This document shows positions 56,346 through 64,000 of a stretch of 64,000 bases of DNA, one piece after another (positions within the stretch are counted from its first letter, which is position 1; every line of letters begins with the position of its first letter). The position numbers and the translations under genes were made by a program. This stretch comes from Gemmatimonadales bacterium (GTDB taxonomy: Bacteria; Gemmatimonadota; Gemmatimonadetes; Longimicrobiales; Gaopeijiaceae): positions 1-64,000 of the forward strand of contig REBP01000078.1 of the NCBI GenBank assembly GCA_007692665.1, read 5' to 3'. The notes below the pieces were generated by a model. It was given only the letters and a program-made list of their open reading frames with translations. It was not told the origin of the DNA and ran no database searches.

Positions 56346-58458
56346 TCGGGCCGGCGCCTCCCTCTTCGTCGTCCGTGGAGGCCTTCACGTCGTCCCGCCC
56401 CGGGAGCGCGGGGTTCTCGCCGGGTTGCTCGCCGCCATGGCGCTCGATCCGGATGGGGGGAATGGGGACCTCGAGGGCCTCGGCCACGGCCCGCAGCAGC
56501 TCCGCCTCGGCCTGATCGATGCGCCCATCGGCTTCCACCACCGCCGCCGCCGCCGCCAGGAACTCCCGGCGGGCCGAATTTGCCGCGCCCTCGAGGCGGG
56601 AGAGCGCACCGTCCACCGCCTCGAGTCCCGTGCCGCCCTCGGGGAGGAGACGAAGCCCCTTCCCCTCTCCGGGGAGCCGTGCCGCTCCGACGCGAAATGC
56701 CGCCTCCGCCCGACGGGCCGCTTCCGGGTCCCCACGCCCGGATTCGGTGCCCGCACCACTCCACGCCAGGAGCGAGAGCAGGACGCCGGACTCGGGGAGG
56801 AGCCGGGAGAGGGGGGTGGATCCCCCCCGGCGCGACGCCGGATCGGGCTCTACCCCGGGAGGAAGATTCCGGCGCACGAGGTGGTAGAGGGCGAAGCCGA
56901 AGGGCCGGACCCGGCCTCCATGGGCTTCGTCGCCGAGGAGTTCCGCGATGAGGTCCCGGAGCGCCGCTCCCCGCTCCCGGGGGAGGGACCGGAGTGCCGG
57001 AAGGGCCAGTTCGAGGAGGGGAAGCCGGGCCTCCGCCCCCACGCCTGCGAGGAGGGGCTGGAGTTCGACGGCTCCCCGCGCCGGGCGCTCGCCCAGGCGC
57101 CTGGTAATGGCGGCCATGGCCCGCTTCCGCGCATCCGGCTCGGAGGGGAGCACCAGGGCCAGCACGCCCTCCATGGCCCCCTCGGGGGTCCGGAGCCGGG
57201 TGCGGGTCGCGTCGGGAATGGCCGACAGGAGCCGGCGTGCCTCCTCGACCTGCCCGGCGCCGAGTGTCCCGGCCGACGCCAGGATCGTCCCCATGAGCAC
57301 GCCCATCCCACCCGCCGTCCCGCCCGGCATCCCCGGCATGCCCGGAAAGCCGCCGGGCATTCCCGGCCCGCTCCGCGAGGGCTCCCCGGAGCCACGACGG
57401 CTCGGGGCGCGGCGCCTGCGGGCCGGCGGAATCTCGAAATTTCCGTCCCAGTCCGGTTCGACGCGGCGGATCCGCTCCGCGAGGGGGGGATGGGTGGAGG
57501 TGAGCCCGGAGACGGCCTTCCTCGTGCCCCGTGCGAAGAAGAGATGGCTCGCCTCCTCGGCGTGGTGGTCGTCGAGCCGGGAACCGTCGTCCGCCCCGCC
57601 GATCCGCTTGAGGGCGTTGGCGATGCCGTCCGGATTGCGGGTGAACTGCACCGCGGCAGCGTCGGCAAGGAACTCCCGCTGCCTCGAGACGGCGGCCTGG
57701 ATCAGCCGGCCGGCGAGGACGCCCAGGTACCCCAGGACCACCAGCGCGAAACCGATGAGGACAATCTGCCCCCCGCCCTCCTTCCCGCCGGAGCGCCGTC
57801 CGCGTCCGGCCCCGCTGTAGAAGCTCCCCCGGACGATCCCCCGCCCCACCACCGTGAGGAGGAGAATCCCGAAGAGGAGCCCCATCAGGCGGACGTTCAG
57901 CCGCATGTCGCCGTTCAGGATATGACTGAACTCGTGGGCCATGACGCCCTGGAGTTCGTCGCGGGTGAAGGCGTCCAGGGCGCCCCGCGTCACCGCAACC
58001 GCCGCATCGTTCAGCGTGTGCCCGGCCGCGAAGGCGTTGATCCCCGACTCCCGGTCCATGACGAAGACCTCGGGGACCGGCACCCCGGACGCGATGGCCA
58101 TTTCCTCGACCACGTTCAGGAGCATCTGCTCCTTCGGATCCGTGCTCCCGGGGTCCACCCGGCGCCCACCCAGGAGTTCGGCCACGGCGGCGCCTCCCTT
58201 CCGGAGCTGCGCCGTGCGAAAGGAAGCGCCCCCGCCGATGAGCACGCCCATCCCCAGGGCGACCACGACGAAGAGGCCCGGATTGAAGAGCCCCATGGGC
58301 TGGGCACCCGGCTCCTGCACCCCGGTGACCCCGAAGGCGACCAGCGCCACCAGGTAGACCCCGAGGACGAGCCCGGCAACCGCCAGCCCGTAGAGGAGGA
58401 CGAGCTTCCGGGAGAGACTCTTGGCCTGGTCCTGTGCCTCGAAGAAGTCCACGGCCAC
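56338..58458 (-). CDS. HtpX-like M48 metalloprotease with extended C-terminal part
   Basis: 706 aa, more than twice the usual HtpX. Two TM helices lie before the active site (LVLLYGLAVAGLVLGVYLVAL, LFVVVALGMGVLIGGG). The zinc motif is HEFSH (H175, E176, H179) with a REFLADAAAV glutamate ligand further on, and two more TM helices between (LLFGILLLTVVGR, IVLIGFALVVLGYLGVLAG). After ~residue 360 comes a Gly/Met/Pro-rich linker and a helical C-terminus whose last ~80 residues (AAAAVVEADGRIDQAEAELLRAVAEAL) look like a TerB-type domain. Acts as a membrane quality-control protease in relatives. Stop/start overlaps the next gene by 8 bp. Confidence 0.83.
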   Translation of the reverse strand: MAVDFFEAQDQAKSLSRKLVLLYGLAVAGLVLGVYLVALVAFGVTGVQEPGAQPMGLFNPGLFVVVALGMGVLIGGGASFRTAQLRKGGAAVAELLGGRRVDPGSTDPKEQMLLNVVEEMAIASGVPVPEVFVMDRESGINAFAAGHTLNDAAVAVTRGALDAFTRDELQGVMAHEFSHILNGDMRLNVRLMGLLFGILLLTVVGRGIVRGSFYSGAGRGRRSGGKEGGGQIVLIGFALVVLGYLGVLAGRLIQAAVSRQREFLADAAAVQFTRNPDGIANALKRIGGADDGSRLDDHHAEEASHLFFARGTRKAVSGLTSTHPPLAERIRRVEPDWDGNFEIPPARRRRAPSRRGSGEPSRSGPGMPGGFPGMPGMPGGTAGGMGVLMGTILASAGTLGAGQVEEARRLLSAIPDATRTRLRTPEGAMEGVLALVLPSEPDARKRAMAAITRRLGERPARGAVELQPLLAGVGAEARLPLLELALPALRSLPRERGAALRDLIAELLGDEAHGGRVRPFGFALYHLVRRNLPPGVEPDPASRRGGSTPLSRLLPESGVLLSLLAWSGAGTESGRGDPEAARRAEAAFRVGAARLPGEGKGLRLLPEGGTGLEAVDGALSRLEGAANSARREFLAAAAAVVEADGRIDQAEAELLRAVAEALEVPIPPIRIERHGGEQPGENPALPGRDDVKASTDDEEGGAGPNG

Positions 58459-58459
58459 G

Positions 58460-59053
58460 TCAGTCGCCGAAGGTGACGGAAGGGGTGGCCCGTTCCCGAT
58501 CGTCGTCGATCTGGAAGAACTCGGCCCGCCCGAACCTGAAGGCGTTCGCCACCACGTTGGTGGGAACGGCTCCGCGCGTCGCGTTGTACCGCATGACGGC
58601 GTCGTTGTAGGACTGACGGGCGAAGGCGATGCGGTTCTCCGTGGACGCCAGTTCCTCCTGCAGCTGCAGCATGGTTTCGTTAGCCCTGAGCTCGGGGTAG
58701 CCCTCGACCAGTCCGAAGAACCGGTTCAGGTGCCCGCCCAGCGTCTGCTCCGCCGCCACCAGCCCCATCATGGCCTCCGGCTCGCCGGGATTCGCCGCCG
58801 CCTTCGTGTCGGCCTTGAGCGCCTCGTTCCGGGCGCGGACCACCGCCTCCAGCGTCTCGCGCTCGTGCTTGAGGTACCCCTTCGCCGTGTCCACCAGGTT
58901 GGGGATCAGGTCATACCGACGCCGGAGCTGCACGTCGATCTGGGAGAAGGCATTCCGGTAGCGCTCCCGGAGCGTGACCAGCCGGTTGTAGCGGCTGATC
59001 CCGTACACGAGGACGAGTGCGACGACGGCAACGAGAATCCACAGGAAGGTCAT
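58460..59053 (-). CDS. lemA: LemA family protein
   Basis: 197 aa. An N-terminal TM (FLWILVAVVALVLVYGI) is followed by helices with NRLVTLRERYRNAFSQIDV, RRYDLIPNLVDTAKGY, EGYPELRANETMLQLQEEL and TENRIAFARQSYNDAV, all typical LemA. LemA with HtpX-like proteases is a frequent pair. ATG 59053 was chosen; a Met four codons upstream is also possible. TTGCCT-17-TCCAAT on the minus strand (59145-59173) may be the operon promoter, but the -10 is weak. Confidence 0.94.
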   Translation of the reverse strand: MTFLWILVAVVALVLVYGISRYNRLVTLRERYRNAFSQIDVQLRRRYDLIPNLVDTAKGYLKHERETLEAVVRARNEALKADTKAAANPGEPEAMMGLVAAEQTLGGHLNRFFGLVEGYPELRANETMLQLQEELASTENRIAFARQSYNDAVMRYNATRGAVPTNVVANAFRFGRAEFFQIDDDRERATPSVTFGD

Positions 59054-59295
59054 GCGGGCTTCCATCGGTTGGGAGGCTGCTGTGACGGGTCGATGCCGGA
59101 GGTCCGCTGCCGGCGGGCAGGACCACCCGCATCCATGGGCATCCATTGGAGTCCATGGGAGAGAGTTAGGCAACCGGAGGGTCCGGCGCCAGTGCCGAGG
59201 TGAAACATCCGGGCCTTCGATCCGTACAGGAGGATGGATGCACGCGGCAACCCGCGCGCCCCGCGTTTCGCCCCCCGCACAGGAGACTACGTTCC

Positions 59296-60342
59296 GTGAC
59301 CGACGAAACCTTCACGGCAGGCCCCGCCGACAACGGCGGTCCCCCGCGCCGTATCCGTCTCGAAGCCATCTCTCCCCGCGCCTGGGAGCATCCCGCCGAC
59401 CGCGCCGCCCTCACGGCGCTCCGCGCCATCCCGATCTTCGACGAGGTACTGAAGAAGCTCTTCGGCTTCCTCGGCGAGAAGCCCATCCGCCTCGCCTTCC
59501 AGGCCAACGCCGTCCAGGTGTCCGAGCGGCAGTTCGCCCGCGTGCACCGGATCTACGAGGAAGTCCTCCATACCATGGACGCGCCGGAGCACTACCCGCT
59601 CTTCGTGTCCCAGACGCCCATGGTCAATGCCGGGGCGTACGGCATGGACCGGCCCTTCGTGATCCTGAATTCCGGCGCGCTGATCCTTCTCGACGACGAG
59701 GAACTCCGCTACGTGCTGGCCCACGAGGTCGGACACATCCTGAGCGGGCACGTCCTCTACCGCACGATGATGGTCATCCTCATCCAGATGGCGGAACGCG
59801 GCTTCCCCCTCGTGGGCATCGCCGCCCGTGCGGTGCTGGTCGCCCTCCTCGAGTGGTACCGCAAGAGCGAACTGTCGTCCGACCGGGCCGGGCTCCTGGG
59901 GGTCCAGGATCCGAAGCTCGTCTTCGGAGCCATGATGAAGATGGCCGGCGGCGGCCGGGGCGACGACATGAACCTGGATGCCTTCCTCGAGCAGGCCGAG
60001 GCCTACCGCGAGAGCGAGGACGTGGCCGATTCGGTCTTCAAGGTCCTGAACCTGCTGGGCACCACGCACCCCTTCTTCGTGCTTCGCGTCAGCGAGCTGC
60101 GGGCCTGGATCGAGACCGGTGCCTACGAGCGGATCCTCCGCGGGGAGTACCCCCGCCGGGGCGACCCGGAACCCGAGTACGCGCATGACCTTCGGGACGC
60201 AGGAGAGAGCTACCGGAAGGAGGCCGAGGCCTTTGTCGACGACCTCGCCATGGCCGCCCGGAAGATGCGGGACTCGATCTTCGAGGGGCTCCGCGGCGGA
60301 GGGCCGCGAGGCGGGGGCGGGAGCACCGGAGCGGGGTGGTAA
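59296..60342 (+). CDS. Second M48-family metallopeptidase
   Basis: 348 aa, GTG start with AGGAG about 10 bases before. Catalytic HEVGH starts at H143 (VLAHEVGHILSGH), and the third ligand glutamate is in the RKSELSSDRAG segment. Predicted hydrophobic segments (MMVILIQMAERGF, LVGIAARAVLVALL) lie between. The C-terminus is Gly-rich. It is transcribed away from the LemA-HtpX operon, so two M48 enzymes flank a shared promoter region. Confidence 0.85.
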   Translation: MTDETFTAGPADNGGPPRRIRLEAISPRAWEHPADRAALTALRAIPIFDEVLKKLFGFLGEKPIRLAFQANAVQVSERQFARVHRIYEEVLHTMDAPEHYPLFVSQTPMVNAGAYGMDRPFVILNSGALILLDDEELRYVLAHEVGHILSGHVLYRTMMVILIQMAERGFPLVGIAARAVLVALLEWYRKSELSSDRAGLLGVQDPKLVFGAMMKMAGGGRGDDMNLDAFLEQAEAYRESEDVADSVFKVLNLLGTTHPFFVLRVSELRAWIETGAYERILRGEYPRRGDPEPEYAHDLRDAGESYRKEAEAFVDDLAMAARKMRDSIFEGLRGGGPRGGGGSTGAGW

Positions 60343-60468
60343 TCCGCCCCCCGCCACGATTCCCGAGGGTTCCCCTGCCCCTTCATCCCGCGCTACATTG
60401 GGGGTTCGGTTGCCTTGCTTGATGCGAGGCTCAGCGTACGAAACCTCGAGGCAGGACACCTGTAGTCG

Positions 60469-61806
60469 ATGAAGATTCTCATCGTGGGACATGGCGGCCG
60501 CGAGCACGCCCTTCTCTGGAAGCTTCGCCGGGACGCTCCGGGTGCCAGCTTCTTCGCCACCCGTCCGAACCCGGGCATGGCCGCCCTGGCCACCCCGGTG
60601 GACCTCGCGCCGAACGACCTGGAGGGGCTGGCCACCTGGGCCGACGGCGAGGGGATCACGCTGACCATCGTCGGCCCCGAAGTCCCCCTGGCCCAGGGGA
60701 TCGGCGACGTCTTCCGGAAGCGGGGAATTCCTCTCTTCGGCCCCTCCGCTGCCGCCGCCCGCATCGAGTCGTCCAAGGCCTTCGCCAAGCAGCTCATGGA
60801 GCGCGCCGGGGTACCTTCGGCGGCGCACCGGACCTTCACGAAGTGGCCCGAGGCGGAGGCGTACCTCAAGGACCAGGGCGCGCCCATCGTCGTCAAGGCG
60901 TCGGGGCTCGCCGCCGGCAAGGGTGCGGTGGTGTGCGGAACCGAGGCCGAGGCCCTTTCGGCGGCCCGCGAAATGCTCGCCGAAGCCGCGTTCGGCGACG
61001 CCGGTCGCGAGATCGTCATCGAGGAGTTCATGGAGGGCGAGGAGATCTCGGTCTTCGGCATCACCGACGGGCGCCACGTGTCCCTCCTTCTCCCCTCGCA
61101 GGACCACAAGCGCGCCGGTGAAGGCGACACGGGGCCGAACACCGGAGGCATGGGCGCCTATGCGCCGGTTCCCGGTGTGGATGCGACGATGCTGGACGAG
61201 GTGCGGGAGCAGGTCTTCCTTCCGGTCCTTGAGGCACTCGAGAACAGCGCAGCGCCGTTCCGCGGGCTCCTGTACGCCGGGCTCATGCTGACGCCGGAAG
61301 GGCCACGGGTCGTGGAATTCAACGCCCGGTTCGGTGACCCCGAGACGCAGGTTGTCCTCCCCCTCATGGACGAGCCCCTCCTCGAACTCCTGGTTGCCGT
61401 GGCCCGGGGGGGGAGCATCGAGGGCGTTGACGACCCGGTGTTCACCGGAAGGGTCGCGCTCAATACCGTGCTCACCTCCGGCGGTTACCCCGGAAGCTAC
61501 GAGAAGGGGAAGGAGATCCACATCCCGCAGGGTCTCGTCACGCCCCGCTCCATGCCGGGGAATCCCCGTCCCGGACCCGACGAGACCGGCGACCCCGACG
61601 ACGGCCTCCTCATCTTCCACGCCGGCACCCGCAGGAACGAGGCCGGGCGCACGGTGACCGCCGGGGGGCGGGTGCTCTCGGTGGTGGGCTTCGGCGCCGA
61701 CGTTGCCGAGGCACGGGAGCGGAGCCTGGCCGCCGCCCGGGCCATCGACTTCGAGGGGAAGACCTTCCGTCCGGACATCGGGCGGCGAGCCGTCGGCAGC
61801 CTGTAG
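60469..61806 (+). CDS. purD: Phosphoribosylamine-glycine ligase
   Basis: 445 aa. ATP-grasp ligase of purine synthesis, making GAR. Motifs: KILIVGHGGREHALLWKL, TLTIVGPEVPLAQG, SKAFAKQLMERAGVPSA, IVVKASGLAAGKGAVV, GDTGPNTGGMGAYAPVP and VVEFNARFGDPETQ. A few extra residues (VTPRSMPGNPRPGPDETG) loop out in the C-terminal domain. I see a weak TTGCTT-16-TACGAA pair at 60415-60442. It lies 126 bp after the M48 gene. Confidence 0.97.
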   Translation: MKILIVGHGGREHALLWKLRRDAPGASFFATRPNPGMAALATPVDLAPNDLEGLATWADGEGITLTIVGPEVPLAQGIGDVFRKRGIPLFGPSAAAARIESSKAFAKQLMERAGVPSAAHRTFTKWPEAEAYLKDQGAPIVVKASGLAAGKGAVVCGTEAEALSAAREMLAEAAFGDAGREIVIEEFMEGEEISVFGITDGRHVSLLLPSQDHKRAGEGDTGPNTGGMGAYAPVPGVDATMLDEVREQVFLPVLEALENSAAPFRGLLYAGLMLTPEGPRVVEFNARFGDPETQVVLPLMDEPLLELLVAVARGGSIEGVDDPVFTGRVALNTVLTSGGYPGSYEKGKEIHIPQGLVTPRSMPGNPRPGPDETGDPDDGLLIFHAGTRRNEAGRTVTAGGRVLSVVGFGADVAEARERSLAAARAIDFEGKTFRPDIGRRAVGSL

Positions 61807-61890
61807 AGTCCCGGCTCCCGGTCGAAGCAGGCCCCGGGGGCCGACCGTGGCAGCACGGGCCGAACGCTCTCCCGGGGATCCTGGTCCTTC

Positions 61891-61917
61891 CCCGCGCTCC
61901 CCGCGCTCCCCGCGCTC
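61891..61917. repeat. Three 9-bp tandem repeats upstream of hppA
   Basis: Three perfect copies of CCCGCGCTC, followed by a degenerate GGTCCCG-rich continuation. The array is non-coding and GC-rich. Confidence 0.75.
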
Positions 61918-61986
61918 CCGTCGGTCCCGGCGGTCCCGCCCCGCCACCCCCGCCCCGCCCCGCCATCCGCGCCCTGCCCTCGGCCA

Positions 61987-62015
61987 TTGCCCCGCCGCCC
62001 CCTTGGGCCTACAAT
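61987..62015 (+). promoter_or_regulatory. Candidate promoter of hppA
   Basis: TTGCCC (61987-61992), 17-bp spacer, TACAAT (62010-62015). The expected start near 62022 gives a ~130-nt leader. Confidence 0.6.
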
Positions 62016-62152
62016 GCGCCGGCTTTGCGGCCTCTCGCTGGGAGGTCGCCTGTCCGGGGTAGCGGCACCGTTTCCGGGGTCCGAAACGCGAGTGCTCGAG
62101 GCCGCTGGACACATCCTCCGAATCCGCAACACTTCACATCCAGGGAGCGGCA

Positions 62153-64000
62153 ATGGACCTGCTAATGGTTCCCCCGATCATGGGGATCTTGGGATTGATC
62201 GTGGCCTTCGTCATCTACCGCACGATGATGCGGTACCCCGCCATGCCGGGGAAGCCCACCGAGATCTCCCTCCTGATCCAGCAGGGAGCCATGGCGTTCA
62301 TGCGCCGGGAGCTCATTCTCATCACCGCGTCGGTGGCCGTGCTCTTCGTGGCGCTGGCCTTCTCGGGGCTGGGGATCCAGACCGCGATCTCGTTCCTGGT
62401 GGGCGCAGTCTGCTCCGCCGCCGCCGGGTTCTTCGGCATGATCGCCGCCACGCGGGCCAATGTCCGGACCACGACGGCGGCCCATGACCACGGCATCAAC
62501 AAGGCCCTCACCGTCGCCTTCTACGGCGGCTCCGTCATGGGCGTGGTGCTGGCCTCCCTCGGGCTCCTGGGGCTCGGCACCCTCTACGTGGTCTTCGGCA
62601 CCGATGCCGAGACCGCGCACCGGATCCACGGCTTCGGCATGGGCGCCGGCGTGGTGGCGCTCTTCTACCGCGTCGGGGGCGGGATCTTCACCAAGTCCGC
62701 CGACGTCGGCGCCGACCTGGTCGGAAAGATCGAGGCCGGCATTCCCGAGGACGACCCCCGGAACCCCGGCGTCATCGCCGACAACGTGGGCGACAACGTG
62801 GGGGACGTGGCCGGCATGGGCTCGGACATCTTCGAGTCCTACTGCGGCGCCATGATCGCCACCGTGGCGCTGGCGGCGGTCATGATCCAGCAGTTCGGCG
62901 GCATCGACGGCTTCGTCCCCGGCATGGGCCCGGGGAGCTCGCTGATGGGGCTGCCCCTGCTGCTTTCGTCCCTCGGCCTCGTCTGCTCCATCCTGGCCAT
63001 CGGCGTGGTGCGCCTGGCCTCGGGGAAGAGCCCGGAGGTGGCGCTGCGGATCGGGACGATCTCGGCCGCCGCGGGCTTCGTGGCCCTCGCCTACTTCCTG
63101 GTCACCTGGACCGGCGTTCAGTCCGGGGTCTGGATCGCCACCGTCGTCGGTGCCGTCGGCGGCGTCGTGATCGGGCTCTCCACCGAGTACTACACCGCGG
63201 GGAAACCGGTTCGGGACATCGCGGCGGCGGGTGAGACCGGCCCGGCCACCGTGATCATCGCCGGGCTCGCCACGGGCATGCAGTCCGTGGTGATCCCGGT
63301 CCTCACGATCTGCCTCATGATCTTCATCGCCAACGGCCAGGCCGAGCTCTACGGGGTGGGCATTGCCGCCGTGTCGATGCTGGCCACCGTGGGCATGACC
63401 ATGGCCATCGACGCCTACGGGCCGGTGGCCGACAACGCCGGCGGAATCGCGGAGATGGCGGGGCTCGGCAAGGAAACCCGCGAGATCACCGACTCCCTCG
63501 ACGAGCTCGGCAACACGACGGCGGCCATCGGGAAGGGCTTCGCCATCGGTGCGGCGGCCCTCGCCGCCCTTACGATCATCGCGGCCTACATTGCCGAGGT
63601 GAGCTACCGCCTCGACGGGTTCCAGCTGCTGATCTCCGATCCGGACGTCCTCATCGGGATGTTCATCGGAGGCCTCTTCCCGTTCCTCGTGGCCTCCATC
63701 ACGATGACCGCCGTGGGTGAGGCGGCCTTCGAGATGATCCAGGAGATCCGCCGGCAGTTCCGCGAGATCCCCGGCCTCCTCGAGGGAACGGCGCAGCCCG
63801 ACGCCGCCCGCTGCGTGGACATCGCCACCAAGTCCGCCATCAAGCGCATGCTGCTGCCGGCCGCACTCGCCGTGTTCGGGCCCGTCGTCGTGGGCTTCGG
63901 CCTCGGCGCCGAGGCGCTGGGCGGGATGCTGGGCGGCGCGCTGATCTCGGCGGTGCTGCTGGCCCTCACCATGGCCAACGCGGGCGGTGCCTGGGACAAC
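62153..64000 (+). CDS. hppA: Membrane-bound (proton- or sodium-pumping) pyrophosphatase, 3' end cut
   Basis: 616 codons shown; the frame is open at the window edge. Couples PPi hydrolysis to ion pumping. The substrate motifs are [41 protein letters not shown] and, near 63400, [16 protein letters not shown]. The residue after GNTT is Ala in [12 protein letters not shown], the sign of the K+-dependent subfamily. Proton versus sodium specificity cannot be read safely here. The ATG at 62153 is preceded by GGGAG. Confidence 0.96.
   Translation, partial: MDLLMVPPIMGILGLIVAFVIYRTMMRYPAMPGKPTEISLLIQQGAMAFMRRELILITASVAVLFVALAFSGLGIQTAISFLVGAVCSAAAGFFGMIAATRANVRTTTAAHDHGINKALTVAFYGGSVMGVVLASLGLLGLGTLYVVFGTDAETAHRIHGFGMGAGVVALFYRVGGGIFTKSADVGADLVGKIEAGIPEDDPRNPGVIADNVGDNVGDVAGMGSDIFESYCGAMIATVALAAVMIQQFGGIDGFVPGMGPGSSLMGLPLLLSSLGLVCSILAIGVVRLASGKSPEVALRIGTISAAAGFVALAYFLVTWTGVQSGVWIATVVGAVGGVVIGLSTEYYTAGKPVRDIAAAGETGPATVIIAGLATGMQSVVIPVLTICLMIFIANGQAELYGVGIAAVSMLATVGMTMAIDAYGPVADNAGGIAEMAGLGKETREITDSLDELGNTTAAIGKGFAIGAAALAALTIIAAYIAEVSYRLDGFQLLISDPDVLIGMFIGGLFPFLVASITMTAVGEAAFEMIQEIRRQFREIPGLLEGTAQPDAARCVDIATKSAIKRMLLPAALAVFGPVVVGFGLGAEALGGMLGGALISAVLLALTMANAGGAWDN

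Larger units (their letters stand above)
61807..62152 (+). other. Intergenic region between purD and hppA
   Basis: This 346-bp stretch has no supported gene. It has a short GC palindrome near 61830-61842 that may help terminate purD, three 9-bp tandem units at 61891-61917, and the hppA promoter at 61987-62015. The remaining leader to the hppA ATG is about 130 nt with no recognisable riboswitch. Confidence 0.5.

Overview
The window is 64 kb of roughly 70% GC, gene-dense bacterial chromosome. There is no rRNA, phage, IS element or CRISPR. Most genes are housekeeping: ribosomal proteins, SMC, RecA, AlaS, Prs, GlmS/GlmM, PurD, cytochrome c maturation and a membrane pyrophosphatase. Genes are packed into long operons whose members overlap by ATGA, GTGA or TTGA. 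Several features fit a Gemmatimonadota-like lineage: high GC, a GWxTD-type secreted protein, a Ccm system, and a DUF222/HNH relic. The phylum is inferred, not proven.

Layout. 0.1-10 kb (minus strand) reads from the rpsF operon through rplI and rsfS to a P-loop-less ParA/Mrp-like membrane protein, smc, an RNase Z-like hydrolase, DAHP synthase and yraN. Its most striking member is one ORF carrying both ribosomal proteins S6 and S18, joined by a poly-Asp linker. 10-17 kb holds ychF, a divergent class II aldolase with an unusual N-terminal half, the prs-rplY-pth cluster, a secreted GWxTD protein and tRNA-Gln(UUG). 17-30.5 kb (minus) is one almost gapless cluster: alaS, a small ORF, a CpsB-like phosphatase, an SDR, cca, rarA, a LEA-like lipoprotein, hflX, a DUF2520 protein, pdxJ, a flippase-like membrane protein and ispE. 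recA follows.

32-35 kb has four plus-strand genes (DUF547, DUF2064 glycosyltransferase-like, a LeuA-dimer-like orphan, UPF0316). 35-41.5 kb (minus) is an eight-gene overlapping operon: ccmE-ccmF-ccmI-like-ccmA-ccmB-ccmC-ccmD-ltaE. Its CcmE carries Cys in place of the heme-binding His, and no ccmG or ccmH is present, which matches the CxxxY (system I*) variant. 41.5-46.7 kb holds glmM, glmS, dtd and a Maf nucleotide pyrophosphatase fused to a DinB-like domain. 46.9-53.2 kb has an HNH relic, a zinc-ribbon membrane protein, a trans-sulfuration enzyme, an NHL beta-propeller protein, a DEAD-box helicase with its promoter, and a DUF3667 membrane protein.

53.2-59 kb (minus) is a five-gene operon: LemA, HtpX-like M48 protease, a DUF350-like membrane protein, a glutathionylspermidine-synthase-like ATP-grasp ligase and an unknown protein. 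This is the best candidate for an incompletely described envelope or peptide-ligation system. 59-64 kb (plus) holds a second M48 protease, purD and a K+-dependent-type membrane pyrophosphatase cut by the window edge.

Several operons are preceded by similar promoter-like pairs (TTGnnn, 17-18 bp, TAnnnT), which suggests a conventional housekeeping sigma factor. All functional calls come from reading motifs by eye. No database search was run.
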